A stretch of DNA of 64,000 bases from Halichondria panicea (GCF_963675165.1 NC_087378.1:5575205-5639204), one strand, 5' to 3'; shown: positions 23,593-37,107, numbered from the stretch's first letter. Notes: generated by a model from the letters alone, not told the origin. Program-made: numbers and translations.

Positions 23593-24216
23593 TCAACAGG
23601 AGCTAGCGTTTGGCCACAATTTTTTGGTTTCTTTGAGTCTCTTTATCAGTACACAAACCGCTAGGATAATCAAGCGAATTGGATTCCTACATTCAACACT
23701 TTCGTTTCTGTTTCCAATCAGCAAACAGCTTGGTTCCTGCAGAAAGAACACAGGTTCTGTTATAATTTAATATTCATGTAATTATATAGTGCAGTAGACT
23801 ATTGTTAATCCGGTCACCCCTGGTACAGTGCAGTTTGGCCGCAATAGCGAGGTGGAAGGTGGCTGTATTTCATAAAATATCCCCCGCTAAATAGCGGTCC
23901 CTAGTTTGAATTATTTGCTGTTTGTCTCGTGGACAGCAAATCATTATAATATACACTTCCTCGATTAGGACGCCCTCTTTTATAACGCCCATATACTACC
24001 ATATAAAATCATTTTTTTTGTACATTGTTTCTATTATGGTTCTATTTCTCTTAGTCCAGCATCGATAAAGGAAAGAGAGGGATTGGAAATTGGAAATAGA
24101 AATTCAAAAATAAAAATCTGGAGTGTCACTTGGAGTGGCCTAAAGTCATATAAACGGCAATTCACCTGTCTTCCTTCAGCAGACTCTTCAATTGAATATT
24201 TCTCCTGCTCTGCCAT
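23593..24216 (-). CDS. Possible small two-exon gene, unrecognised
   Basis: Exon 1 (24166-24216) encodes MAEQEKYSIEESAEGRQ and ends at CAG|GTGAAT. Exon 2 (23593-23736) follows an acceptor TTCTTTCTGCAG and stays open for 47 codons to TGA, giving 64 aa. The second half contains a hydrophobic run, PIRLIILAVCVLI, followed by basic residues, which could be a membrane helix. I recognise no family. Another reading of exon 2 in a different phase would end in FADWKQKRKC and would need an extra exon. The gene is head to head with SEC23IP. Support is only the matched splice sites and open frame. Confidence 0.35.
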
Positions 24217-24952
24217 CTGATATCATCAGCACTTATCACCTAGTTTGTCCCTGTTGCTCGTATAACTGTATAATTATGTATACATTTTACGTAGTATATA
24301 TTCAGGTGTTCTTTCTAGGAACTTCCTAGCTGTCAATAATTATGTGTCAATATGATCTTAATTCATCATAATTATTATTCACCTTGTCTAAACGTAAACT
24401 CATACTGTAAAGAATCGATTATCATGATATTATTATTATTATTATATATCTTGACAGGTACCTTAGGAGACTGGTGAAGAACTGAAGCACTTGTTGGAGT
24501 TCAGGAGGAGGCTTCTTTATGGAATGGTGCGGATCTCGGTAGGTAGTAGCAAATATTCAAGCAAGAGGTTGTGCAGCACTCCAGCTAAAGCAGAGATTGA
24601 GAACATGAATAGTGTATAATTATCTTGTTGGTAGACAGGTAGAGTAGCAAATATTCAAACAAGAGGTTCAGCAAAATTAGAAGTCTATCCAATCTTCTTG
24701 TTGGTTGGTAGTGGATCTACTGAGTAGATCTAGTAGTAGATGTAGCAATTCAAAACAGAGGTTCTGCAAAAGTCCAGAGGCATGAGAGGTACTTGTATCA
24801 GAGCAGAGATAACTCTATCTCTAGCTGATCAGAGCATCCCGCAGCAGTTTCCATGAAAAAGCCACGTGGGGATCCATGGATCTTGTGCGCCAGACTGTTG
24901 TCACCTGACAGTCAACGTAGTCTTTAGGTGGACATTAATTAAGGACAAAAAA
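24217..24952. promoter_or_regulatory. Upstream region of SEC23IP with diverged 90-100 bp repeats
   Basis: Three spaced copies of a motif like GTAGCAAATATTCAAGCAAG...GAGGTTGTGCAGCA occur at about 24545, 24645 and 24735, in the likely 5' untranslated region of SEC23IP. The stretch also separates the possible small minus-strand gene at 24216 from SEC23IP, so it may serve both. No core promoter element can be placed with confidence. Confidence 0.45.
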
Positions 24953-27900
24953 ATGACTGATAAGAAAAATCCTCAGCTATTCAACTCAAGCCTCTTTTCC
25001 TCTCCAGGAGGTTCTGGGGGCCTGTCACTGGGATTTGATGAACCATTTAGCAGTCCCTTCTCCCTTGCTCCAGCACTCTCCACAAACTCTAGTTCCAAGC
25101 AATCAGATGATGGTACAATGTGTATGTGCGCGCGCGACACATAGTAAATAATAATTATTGTGCATAAAATGTGGAGTACATAATTCTTAGTAGTGCACTA
25201 TATAGCCGAATAGATGTAGAGTTACATGATTGTTTAGTAGTGCACTATGATTATAGCTAAACTCGTAAGCCACCCATTTTTGCATGCTTAAAAGAGACTG
25301 GTCAAACTCCGTGTAGAGACTCGTGCAACGTTTTTCACAATATTTGTGGCAACTCAAATGGCTATACCACATGCTGTTACCACAAGATCATTGATAGTGA
25401 CGTTGAATGCTGTTGTCAACTAAAATAATGGGACTAGCTATAGTACGTACTGGACACAGCACTAGGATACTTTTTGTGTAGGTAGTTTAAGTATCACGTG
25501 CAGTACATTGATGTCACCGAAAACCACAGCCACTTAGAATCTCTAGTATGCTGACTTTACAACACAAAATTGTACACGGAGTTTGACCAGTCTGCTACAT
25601 GTATATAGCTGCATTATGTTTGTGGTAGTCTATGTGGTTGTAAAAGTAAACGGTTGGTCAATAATTAGTGTTGCACCTTCTACTTTATGTAAGCTATTCA
25701 TAAACTCAGGTGCAAAAAAGCAAGTTTCTGTTGGGTCACCCTTCTCTCAGACCCCACTCAACAGCTCTCCGAGTGGTCAGGGCACCCCACCCCACACCCA
25801 CTCCCCCCGACGCTCTAGCTCACCTGTGGGGCCACCTGCGTCCAGTAGTAGTGGCATTTTACTGAGTGGATTGAGCACTGTCTCTTTGGACAGCCCCCCT
25901 GCTCCTGAGGAAGTTATTTCCAAGTATGTCATAAAGAATGCACAATAGGGAGTTCCCCAGGCATTAAAGACCTACATGTACACGTTACATCTGCAATTAT
26001 GCACTACTGTATAGCAGGTCTATTTCCGAGGGTATATAGAAAAACTGTTAGAAAGGATTTCGTGGATTTAATTTTCGCAGACTAGTAGCCTTTTGGTGCA
26101 TTCATGCGTGCAATATTTAATTCATTGGTATAAATGTTTGCGATACATGCTTGATCAGCGAAAAACGCAAAAGTTTTATCCCTTGAAATATACTTGGTAG
26201 TTCTAGATATCCATTAGTGATGCTTTTAGTTTATAGGGCCTGGGCATAGTTGTAATCATCATCTTATCAATTATTATGCCTCAGTTTGCACATGCGCAAG
26301 CGAGGTATATGGTAGTACGTTTGTCTGTCTAGGCTGCTACAGCTGCTTACTCACTGATCAACGAAGTGCAAGTAAGAGCTTTTATAGGCTTCTAGTAACG
26401 TTTTCTTAGATATCAATTTGTGGATTTGCAAGGTACGTTCTTGAGTTAAGTTAAAATGCGTTATTATTAGCGCGGACTTATTTAGCGTTAATTACAAATT
26501 CGCTAAAATTAGTACCCGTAACATTAAAGTAAAACTAGAAATGTGGTTTGTTATTATTGTATAACTGGAACACTCATCTGGTTTCTATAGATCTATTTAT
26601 TCATGTCTACAGCCTAGGGTTAACAATTCAGTACTGTAATTCTCATGGTTAGGTCGGTACTCATTAGTGGTGGTTTGTATAGAGCCTGAGCAGGCTAAGA
26701 CGTCATGTATCCTAATTGCACAGCACATTGTACATCAATTAACCTACATGTATGATCAGCGCCAATGTACAATGTACAGTTCCACTAATATTATTCGTGA
26801 AAGAAGCTTTAGTATTTTGAATGAATTGTGTGAGGTTCTCCTATTCAGTTACATTTGTAGTGTGTACTCAGTTTGCCACTCTACATGAGAGCCAGCACTT
26901 GTAGCTTGTGATTCTCTTGTCTCCCAGCCGGCCCACGGACCCATCAAGAGCACTGGTGCAGCCCCCCACAATGGAACCGCCTGTCAATGACCCAACCATA
27001 GGAGCCACTACTTACAATGATCAGGGTGTTGATTATAGAGGAGGGGGTAAGAGCAAGTATGGCTGGAATGACCCCCCTGTTGTCAACAACACTCCTAACA
27101 GGCCCGCTCCCTCAAGAAGTGTCACAGGTGAGTGTAAGTTCTCCAGTTATTGATAATCTTGGGGAAGTGTATTCTCCGCCACAATACAAGTACACTACAC
27201 GTACATGTATCGATATGTGCGAGTGAAAGTTGACAGTGCATGTACACATTTTTTCTCCTTTAGCTCCGGGTCAATTTACCAGTGACCCAGCTGCTATGGA
27301 CAGCTATTCCATCCAACCCCATTTAGAGCCTCAGCCAACAAACCCACCCCTCTCTTCTCAACTGTCCCAGCCCCCTCTCACAACCACCTCCCAACCCAAT
27401 CAAGCCCTGTTAGGACAGGGTCCTCCCCCCTCACAATCAGCAGCTGGCTCGAACCCGTATCGTATTGGGCTCGGGAATAAGAAGCCTGCATATGGAGTGT
27501 CTGGCATAGCCTCGTTTGGTCCCAGTAGGCAGCAAACCTCACAGCCCATGATGGCTCCCTCTCAGCCTCCACCAGCAAGTGTGCAGCAAAGCTTTACCCA
27601 GGTCGGTGCTGTAACAGTAAATAAGTTGTGAGTGTACAGGTGAATGTAACAGATAGTGTAAGTGCTACAATGTCAGGGTGTCATACAAGGGGGTGGAGGA
27701 TATCCCCCTCTGGCTCAAATGTCCCCTCCCTGGTCCGGTGGTCCAATTTAAGCGGTGGACCTCCCTCCCCGCCTAAAATTTGCATTCAGGCCATACTACA
27801 TGTATGACTGAGTATATGCAAAGGCAACCCCAAAACCCACCAGAATTCACCTAGGACCACCTAATTATTAACAAAAATTTTTGATGGGGGCATACTCCTC

Positions 27901-30900
27901 GGTTCCCCTAGCCGACGACACGCTCTGCGTGCCTTATTTCCCCCCTCTACTTCAAAATCCTATATGACACCCTCAATGTCTTCCATATACAAGAATACAT
28001 GTCTTATGATCATCTGTACACAATATATAATTATGTTAAGATTTCGCCATTCAGCCTGCTCCCTTCTCACAAGGACTACCTGCTGCATCCTACGAGACCG
28101 TCTTACCCCATGCTACGACCTCCACGTACCTACCATCCTCACAAGTTGATGCGGGTGTGAGTGGTGTGTGGACTGGGCACAATCAGCCACTACGCTACCA
28201 CTGGTTCTATCTGAGGACTGGTGAGGTTTACTGGATACCATTCTCCTTGTTGGACTCGGGTAGACTAGAGGAGAGTCTGGCCATTGGAACCCAAGACCCT
28301 TCTCAAGAAGTAAGTAGTCAAAAATTGTGCTTATACAGTCATGTATGTACATGTACATATGTACATGTACCCACTGCACTTAAGACGTCTTGTTTTCCCC
28401 CATGTATATATGTACATACGTGTAGAGAGTGTGTGCAATATAATGTGGTGTATGTAATGTGTACACTCACTGTGAGAGCCATGTGTTTGGCGTGATTTTC
28501 AGTCTGTGATCTTCTTTACACCAGGTACTAGTGCCTACTGACGGAGGGCGATATGATGTGAACTTGCACCAACGATTGCGTCAGTCTGTATACTGGGAGG
28601 AGCCAGGGTCCGAGGTGCGGCGCTGCTCCTGGTTCTACAAGGGGGAGGGTGACAGGTGGTACCTTCCCTATGATGAACGCATAGCTGCTACACTGGAGGT
28701 AATGTATATGTATATATTATATAGTGACAAGTATTTTCTTCTCATTCGGAAACGCTCGACCAAATCTCTCGTGCACCCCAATTATACTTATACATAATGA
28801 GTTCCAACAAAATTGGTAATACAGTTAGTTGCCATTCTTGACACACTGCCCCGCCACCCTTCTTGTAGCCAAGTAATTGTTTATGCCTCGAGGTGTAGCC
28901 GCACGAGAGATACGGGAAAGCTGACTGTGTGTGTGTGTGTGTGTGTGTCTGTTCCTGTTGTAACTGCTCGACGGTTACAATGCGACGAAAACTAACAGCT
29001 TTTATAGGCTTCTAGCCATGTTCTCTTGGATTTTGATTAGTGCATTAGCAAACTAAAGCTTCTTTCTGGAGTTTGACTTTGAAGGCTGTTGCAGTTTCTT
29101 CAGAATTTTCATAACATATCTCTGTTTGCACAAACTTTATTCAACTTATGAGTTGGCTTTGCAACAAAATCAGGAAAAAGCTGCATGCAAGCTGTACTGC
29201 CAGAAGCAGCCATTCTGTACACGAAATTGCAGTGGTATTATAGTTAAATGGGGGAAGGGGGTTATCTGTATTGATTTATAATAAGTGAAAACACCACGTA
29301 CATAGCACGTGCTTGTGGACAACTGGTCCCTAACTAAAAATGAAAGCACCGCGGGTGCTGATGCCTCGGTGGAGGTGTCAAAGCTACGTAACATAAAGTT
29401 ACTAGCTAATTAGCATAATTAGTATTATATGATCATGAACATTTGTTCATTAATTAATTTACTGCATGTACACATGCAGCAGAATCTAGAATCACAGGGA
29501 AACTCAAACCGAGTCAAAGAGTGGGAAATGATTGACCGTGATTGTTGTTAAAAAGGATCGATGCCAAAAGTACAATCTAAAATTAATAGCTGCATCAGCA
29601 GAGCCTTGCAGCTCCCTTCTCACTTTTGCAGCTACATGTACCAATAGCGTTCAGAGCTAACTACTATAAGTAGAGTAGCGACACTCCATGGACAAATTTT
29701 TCTACGTCCTCTTCTGAAAAGGCTGCAATGGCATTCCAAGTAAGAAAAACTAGACATAACTCGAGAACCAAGCATTATTTTGTAAATCCATGTATGAAAA
29801 TCCAAGAAACATGACTAGAAGCCTGTAAAAAGTCTTACATGCACTTCATTGATCCTTAAGCAGCTGTAGCAGTCTACACACACAGACAGACACAGACACA
29901 GACACACACAAACACACTACCGTATACCTCGCTTGCGCATGCGCACCGAGGCATAATGACATGTACTGTACATGCATGTACATATGCTTCATATTCATAC
30001 CATATCTCAGGAAGAGTACTTGTCTGCCTTGTCCCAAGGTCAGTGGAACCGTCGTGTGGAGATGTCTGGAGGAGAGGCAGTCATCATGCACTCTCAATTG
30101 GCCATTGTACACTATCCCTCTCAGCCGCATGACTCCATCGTCTCTGATGACCTCTCCCACCCTAGGTCCGTGCTCAGGGGGTTCGCAGAGGTCGATAAAG
30201 TCGATACTGGTGAGAAGAGGAAAGGGTTAAGGCAGTTGTACTGTACATGTACATGTATGTGTACCATAGTGTATACCGAATCGGGTGATACTGTGCAATT
30301 GAAAAGTGAACCTACAGTGTGTACCCTAGGTCATTGTTTTGTAGCATGTTAGAGTTCTATCTGTGAAGACCTATGTTAAAGTGTAATACACTGCCAGTTT
30401 GGTGATTCTTCATGTAGCATCCAGTCTGTTTAGCTTCATTAATATCGATTTTGTCTGGATATAATTGTATGTACATATCTGGTACATGTAGGTGAGCAAA
30501 CTCGTATTGACCATCTTGTGTTCGTGGTTCATGGGATAGGGGCACACTGCGATATGAGCTTCAGGAGTCTTGTGGATTGTAGTAAGCAAGACTAGTTAGC
30601 GGCACATGATGTACGTACATGACATTCAGTCTGCACCGTATCAGGCGTATATATTGCACCTTGTCTGTGAAATGAGCTTACTGTGGTCTTTTTGATGGCA
30701 AATCATACTTCATGTTGTACTGTACACTAAACAAGTACACTGTACAGAACATGTACATGTAGCTTATCCTTTGTACGGTTACTCTGTTACTGAATGTTTA
30801 TGCAGTTGATGACTTTCGTGAGGTTTCTCAACTAATGCTCAAGACTCACATGTTCTCAGCAGCTGCTCCCAAACAAGGGGACGACGGTGGTAGAGTGGAG

Positions 30901-33900
30901 TACCTTCCAGTGCATTGGCACGCCACCCTGCACAAAGATGAGAGGGGAGTCGATACGTAAGTACACTACACGCTTATAGTAGTGTGATTTCTGGTGCTTG
31001 TGGTGTGGTGTGTGTCAGTAAGGTGGGCCAATGGTGCAAGATTGCAACGGAACTAATATGTTCCCCTTTTTAGGCGACTACAGCCACTGACTCTCCCCAG
31101 TATCTCCAGGCTGAGAGACTTCACAAACTCCACTCTTGTTGACATTCTCTTTTTCACCAGTCCAGTCTACTGTCAGGTGGGTGGTTTCTCACGGTGGTGT
31201 TACTTTGTTGTCGATATCAGTGTACATTTACATGTTGCATCCATTTTCATACATGTACAGTAATCTCTCTTACAAGTATGTAGAAAGAAAAGGAAGAGAA
31301 TCAAATTATAGAATACATGTAAACCAACACATACACTAATGTGTCTGGTTTCCCGATATAGTCAAACATGTACAGATCAATTTATTTCTAAGCCAGCTAG
31401 CTAGTTGTAATGTTTCATAGCAGGGTGCCTTGTACATCAGTGTGCTAGCTCATTGTTTGTGCATACTATCGCACAGACCATCATCACCCAAGTGGCATCA
31501 GAGATGAACCGGATGCTTGAGACCTTCAAGGCCAGGAATCCGTACTTTCAAGGAGGTGTGTCTGTTGTTGGCCACTCCCTCGGCGCTTGTGTTCTCTTTG
31601 ACCTCCTCAATCATCAACAGAGTCAAGAGGTCAACAGCGATGTTTTTAATGAGCCCTCTGAACCAAGTGCACAGAAACAAGAAGTCAACTCAGCTCAAAG
31701 GTTGGTCCGTACATTGTAGCGCGCCGGCATTCATACAGCTTAGCAACTATAAAATCCTTGTCTCAAGTTCTAATGTACCGCTAGATTGAAAACTTCATTT
31801 GTGATACCGTATTACTAGAGAATATTTTGCGAGTGAAAAATCTTTGCGAATGAGCCAATTAGAAAAATTGGCCTTTTGCGATCTACCTATTGCGTTCTGG
31901 TAAGGATTGTGTGTGTTTACCAGTACTAATTTAGATATTGCGATTTTATTGTTTAATTTATAATTATGCCTATTCTCGTCAATAAACGTTGATTCCATAT
32001 CCCCACAGTTATGACCAGGATACCTCCATTAGTAAAGGAGATGAGCCAAATGAAGAGACCCCCACTCTGGAAAAAGCGTTGAAGCAGCTTGGCCTGGAGA
32101 GACTGACTGATATATTCACTTCAGAGCAGGTTGACTATGACTCTCTGGTAAGTATGCCATGTACAGCGTAGATACATTGTGCTTTCTGGAATGTAAGAAT
32201 GTACATGTACCATGTTAGAACGTACCATGTTCATTGGGGGCTTAATTTCTATTACAGTATACTTGTACATTCAAGGTTTGTACAGTGCTTTTAGCTGTAG
32301 GCATGTATATGTGTATATGTACATGTACTCGCTGTTACCATAGCTTTTTTTTGGCAGTTGATGTGCACCAACGATGACCTCGTGGAACTGAATGTACCCC
32401 TGGGCCCCCGGAAAAAAATCGTCTCTTTCATTACCCAGCAAGCTGAGCTAAAGAAGCTTGCTGAAGCCAGACGAGAAAGGGAAGACAGAGATAGGTTGAC
32501 AAAAGAGAGAGAACAACAGAAGCAGCAGGAGGCAGTAGATACAGCTCTCCATCGAGCCACCCTTCAAGGGGTGAAAATAGTTAGGGGATTGGCCGGAACT
32601 GGACAGCCCTACATTGACTACCCTCAACTCAGCTTCAAGCCAAGACACTTGTTTGCAGTTGGGTCACCGATAGGGCTGTTCCTCTCTGTTAGGTCAGAAC
32701 TCACGTTTATACAATGTACACTATATACACTTACATTTGCTTCTATGTAAATGTATATGCATACTATCAGTTGTACATGCAGTGTAACAAAACAGCAACA
32801 CGCATGAACGGCTCATTACAGAAAAGCTACATGTTTTATTTTCAGGGGAGTAGAGGAGCTGGGTCCAAACTTTTGCTTGCCCACTTGTCCAAAGATGTTC
32901 AACGTCTTCCACCCAGTAAGTCACACATTTATATTAAGTGCATGTCACTGATATTTGTGTGTTGGGAAGCTTTTCTCAATTGCTACATATTCATGTTGTA
33001 CTCTTTTTAAGTATGATGTATATTTGTATTATTACAGCCCCTGCCTATGCTACTTGATATACTCCCCCTCTCCCTAGTTTGACCCTGTTGCGTATCGCCT
33101 GGAGCCACTGGTGATCAAGGCAGCTCCCTCCAAACCTGTGCTCATGCCCCATCACAAGGGACGAAAAAGATTCCATCTTGGTGAGGACAGTCGATAGCAG
33201 TTGTAGCTTGAACGTATGGCTTTACTGTGTAAGTTGATACAAATAAGTACTACAGCCAATGACATCCATCAAATCCACTTTAATGACGTGTGCAGTAAGT
33301 TGTTATTGCACACTTTTTTTCTAATATATACATGTGATTCTTCATCATTTAAGCTATCTCAAAGTGCAACTTGAAGCTACATGTAGGTAGCTTTTTCTAA
33401 TCTGAAAACTAGCTTGAACAGAGTTTTCAGCTTTGTGATCAGTAATAAAAATAATCTTAGCTAGCCAACGTGTTTTAATGCTGAGGTACGAGGATGGTGC
33501 AATAATGCTCGTAATGCTCGACTTATTGCTAGCTAAGTTAATTATTACTTACGATGTACATGTAGCAGCAAATAGCTAACTTGATTTTGAAGTGCGTCCG
33601 GCGTTCGTTATTGAATACACATGTATGTGTTGTTTATTCAACACCGATAAGAACTAAGATATGCACATAATTATATTCTCACAGAGATCTATGAGAACCT
33701 TGGTCAAGTGAGTACGAACTTGAAAGCCTATCTTGTTGATGGAATGCGCAACATGTGGCAACAGTTGAACGAATTTGCACGAAGCCACACCTCCGGACAG
33801 GAGCAGCTGCTGGTCACTGATGCTGACATTCCACTGGGTGAGACTGGACATGTACTGTAGACACTGTACATTATTGTATCGGTAGAAATGTACATAATTA

Positions 33901-35687
33901 CATACTGCCCACAAGGCTCTCCATTGCATTTGTACAAGGAGTGCACACATGCATGTACTTGTGTACATGTATATCTATCTAAATGTGAATGCTCTCTACT
34001 TACAAATTGCAATCAACTGGTGTAAAAAAAGACTGTCAGCTTGCTTGTGTATACCCATGTCGTAGTTAGTGTGCATCTAGCCTCGTCCTCAGGCTGAGTG
34101 TCTCTAATAACGCTACAACATGTAGGCCTGGGATGGATTGTATTTGGGCATGTCTATAGCAATAGTAAACTGATAGTAAACATGCCGTGGAAATGTCTAT
34201 TTATATACAGCTAGAGAAATGCCCAAGAAAGATAATAATAGTATATTATGCTATCTACATGTACATGTCCAGGTAGATAGAGCTAAATGGCTTCTAAGTT
34301 CCTTGCTTTACAGTGGAATTGACAGCTTGGACTTGATTGACGGAGCGCTAGGGCTTCTTGTTTGCAACTTGATAGCTACCACCTAGATCTAGTACCTAGC
34401 TAGCTAGCTATCTTTCTTCAAGATATAATTTGCAACATGGTACTATTTTTGTGATTGACGATAGCTTTTACGGAGAATATCCACACGTATACGTTCACTA
34501 GTCATTGGAATTCTTAGAATTCCAACCACGCCCATACAATCTTCCCCAGGCCTAGTTGGCGACCTAGTGTTATTTTGGAGACAACTTGGCCTGGGAACGA
34601 GAATAGACATTTACACATGCTGCTATGTTGTGTTTTTACAGATAAGGAGGTGGAGCCTGATTTAGAGGTAAAACAAGAAATCCCCATTGGAAGGCTAAAC
34701 CAGGGAAGAAGGATTGACTTTGTTCTACAAGAGAAGCCCATTGAGAAGCTCAACGAGTATCTGTTCGCACTGAGTAGTCATCTTTGCTATTGGTGAGCTT
34801 TGTGCTGTACAATACAATCATGTATTTAAGTTTTGTTATGGTTTTAGAGCCCTGTTGTTTTGTCCACCACATGTACATTGGTCTACCTCTGCCAATTACT
34901 CACTAATGCCCCACCCCCACCCCCTTACCGGATTAGACTTGACTTCCTCACATAACCCTCCATGTTGTACTAGGGACTACCACAAGATTAAACCAAAATT
35001 AATAGCATTAGAGTAGTAGCAGAGTAGATATACTTATTACAGTAGTAGCAGTCTACTCTAGTCTTACATACTTCCTCTACTGACTGATGGTCTCACGAAG
35101 GCTGACTCTACTGTTCAGATAATTTTATGTTCCTGGTAAATGCACTCCAAGTACTGTGTGGGAGGACAGTTATTGCGGTTTATTCTCGCCCATGCTCTGT
35201 CTATTCAGTAGGCGATCACGCGACTTAGCAAGGCAGGCTCTCCTTTTCTTTGTTCCTCCAATTTTCCTTTTCTTAATTCTTATTGTGACAAAGAACAGAA
35301 AAAGGAGGGCCTGTGAAGGAGGCTAACTGCAAGCATAATCATTGCTTTATTTGATTTTAGCAAGTTCCTTTAATTAGCTTCTCGAACTAAAATTAGTCCA
35401 TATACAGACCATACATGAACATTCTATCTACAAGTCTTTGATATGGCTATATAAAATAATGGATGAACGGAGTACAACCTCCAAGCTCTGCTCCCAAACT
35501 GTCTTTTATTTGGAGGGGTTGTTCCACTGATCAACTAACTGATTGTGTGGTGTTACATGTAGTAGTGCATAATATATAATAATAACAGGTTTTCATTAAT
35601 AATTATTGCAGGCGCTCTGAAGACACTGCATTGTTCATTCTGAAAGAAGTGTACGATGAACCACACCCTGAACTGATAAAATCATAA
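24953..35687 (+). CDS. SEC23IP: SEC23-interacting protein / DDHD-family phospholipase-like
   Basis: Related to p125/SEC23IP, which binds COPII coat Sec23/Sec31 at ER exit sites, and to the DDHD phospholipase A1 group. The 18 exons are 24953-25112, 25710-25923, 26928-27127, 27264-27601, 28055-28309, 28525-28698, 30011-30209, 30492-30581, 30806-30956, 31074-31176, 31477-31700, 32009-32147, 32358-32692, 32846-32915, 33078-33180, 33685-33837, 34642-34792 and 35612-35687. All are in phase, for 1044 aa (human SEC23IP is about 1000). Domains: Pro/Gln/Ser-rich residues 1 to about 330; a WWE-like region at about 345-450 ([16 protein letters not shown]); HGIG at 527-530; the serine-lipase motif GHSLG with Ser662; a SAM domain at about 705-770 ([17 protein letters not shown]); a charged helix; and DDHD at about 815-1040 ([24 protein letters not shown]). 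The full set of parts favours SEC23IP over DDHD1/2. The start is the first ATG of the long exon 1 frame. Confidence 0.93.
26007..26203. repeat. CGTATAGCGGG-family inverted pair in SEC23IP intron 2
   Basis: Left part TATAGCAGGTCTATTTCGAG-like and right part CCCTTGAAATATACTTGG face each other, with TTTCGTGGATTTAATTTTCG inside. It is diverged and non-coding. It is followed at about 26270-26440 by the start of the ATGCCTCGG-type repeat (see 45812-46370). Confidence 0.55.
27674..27974. mobile_element. CAGGGTGTCATAC element, 5-bp duplication
   Basis: A 301-bp unit beginning CAGGGTGTCATACAAGGGGG and ending CCTATATGACACCCTC, flanked by AATGT on both sides (27669-27673 and 27975-27979). GGATATCCCCC lies near the left end and TTATTTCCCCCCTCTACTTC near the right. 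It is non-coding and lies in SEC23IP intron 4. A second full copy is 37496-37701, and a left end alone is at 51726. Confidence 0.82.
28870..29170 (+). repeat. ATGCCTCGAGG repeat copy with GT microsatellite
   Basis: Starts TATGCCTCGAGGTGTAGCCG, then CGAGAGATACGGGAAAGCTG, a (GT)n run at about 28926-28948, AACTGCTCGACGGTTACAAT and GGCTTCTAGCCATGTTCTCT. The same order of blocks appears at 58438-58800 (plus), and at 46735-47015 and 47155-47450 (minus). It is non-coding and lies in SEC23IP intron 6. Confidence 0.75.
29336..29956 (-). mobile_element. ATGCCTCGG-type element, full length, reversed
   Basis: On the minus strand it starts ATGCCTCGGTGCGCATGCGC at 29954 and ends CCACCGAGGCATCAGCACCC then GCGGTGCTTTCA near 29340. 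ATGCCTCGG / CCGAGGCAT therefore faces at the two ends. It contains an AC/GT run at about 29876-29912 and the shared GGCTTCTAG(C/T)CATGTTTTCTT core. Related full copies are 42254-42790 and 45812-46370, and 39130 to about 40020 is interrupted. It is non-coding and lies in SEC23IP intron 6. Confidence 0.75.
31800..31930. repeat. TTTGCGAGTGAAAA repeat family copy
   Basis: Reads ACCGTATTACTAGAGAATAT then TTTGCGAGTGAAAAATCTTT and TTGCGATCTACCTATTGCG, the same blocks as 18851-18975. It is non-coding and lies in SEC23IP intron 11. Confidence 0.65.
34078..34604. mobile_element. Decayed element of the TAGCCTCG group
   Basis: The left end TAGCCTCGTCCTCAGGC lies at 34078 and the right end runs from about 34523 to 34604. 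Reversed, the right end reads TCGTTCCCAGGCCAAG...CACTAGGTCGCC...AGGCCTGG...ATTGTATGGGCGTGG. This is recognisably the same end as the helicase-bearing element at 56251 (GATCCCAGGCCG...CGCTAGGTCGCC...CGGCCTGG...ATTGTATCTGGGCGTG). Ends are mutated and no target duplication remains. It is non-coding and lies in SEC23IP intron 16. Confidence 0.6.
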
Positions 35688-37107
35688 TAGAACTCATCAA
35701 TAATTATTAAAGGTACAATAATAGGAGTGATGCTTATTCTCGCTTTTGTAGCATTGCGTGTTTTGAATATAATGTTTTGACATGAATATTGTGTTATGAT
35801 TATTATTATTATCATTACGCAGTCTTTCATTCGTATTTATTGAGTATACAGTGCTTATAATGAGGACAGCTATAGAAAAAAATGAAGCAGGCAAACATTT
35901 TTTCACATACTCAAACACCAACATTATTGTCCCCAACATGTGATAGGAATTGAACATAATTTATCACCAGCAATGTGAAAAATTACTAGGACCTGCCGGG
36001 AAAACCACCAATAAATAGTTATGCTCTGCCAGATTTCTTGTTTCCATGCTTTTTGGTGTCTGCCCGGCCAACCCTAACAAGCTAGTTTTACATTGCATTC
36101 TAGTCAGATTATGTATAGACAAGAATCAACGCATAATTGCATGGTTTGGTATGATTTCTGTGGGTGGGATGGGAGAATTAACTCATTGTGCATGGCCAGC
36201 CGCTTTTATAGCTGCTCATAAAATTATAATTTATTGTAAGCAAAATAATTAACGAGAAGTGAGTTGATACTTTTATTTAACTCCCTGGCTTTTGCACATG
36301 CACCATTAATTTTTGTGTTAGGAATGTGAATTAATTAGGAGCAGAGCCTAGCTCCCTTCGTCTTTTGTTCTGTACATGTACAATAGTTCTTTGTTGTAAA
36401 GAGGCCCTGCGTGTCTCTAGCTGTGTACCATACCATGCATGTGTGTGCCGGCCACCTTTCTAATCAATCTCGGGGAAACACAATTATATTACAGATAAAA
36501 ATGGCCGTGAAATAATATTATTGCATGTGTCAACATTTTTGTTTGTGTGCATCCACCTGCGTGAATAATGGTAATTAATACACTGTATAGGCCGGGTGTA
36601 TCGTAGGAAGCATGGTGCATGGTGGTAATGATGTGAGGGGCTGGAGCTGGTTGAGCTAAGCTCAGCAAAAACATCTTTCTACATGCAGCATGCACAGGAC
36701 TCTGACATGTCAGGAAGACACGCCTTTAAATCTTTGCACGTTATAGCATGCAGGTAATTCTACAATTTTCGTGTGATTAAGATTGCTAACCCACGTATGA
36801 AATCCGCGAAAATTTTGCGCTATACGGAATTAATGTAGATTCTAGGTTTTGATTAATACAATCTTATAATAATGCAATGTAAATCGATAATTATTGTTAT
36901 AACTTTGACGGATCAAATTTTCAATTGTCTTTAATCATTAAAGTCACATTATCATAATTATTGTCTATTGTACAAAACTATAATTATACAGCACATACAT
37001 GTAATAGTTCATTTGTACAAAAAACCTCTACAAAAGTTCCAAAATATAAATGGTATAAAAAGTTAAGCACAGCTTTTAAACTAGTGAGAACTTGACTACA
37101 AAGTTAC
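35688..37107. other. Intergenic stretch between SEC23IP and EXOC6
   Basis: The two genes converge here. Candidate poly(A) signals are present near both stops (AATAAT/ATTATTAAA-like at 35697-35720 for SEC23IP). 36770-36828 holds a CGAAAATTTTGCGCTATACGG end of the CGTATAGCGGG family. I see no coding frame worth naming. Confidence 0.5.

Noticed and set aside
34078..34604. Intact transposon with 9-bp target repeat
   Set aside because: The ends are clearly related to the TAGCCTCG group but mutated, and the flanks (GTGTGCATC versus the right side) do not match.
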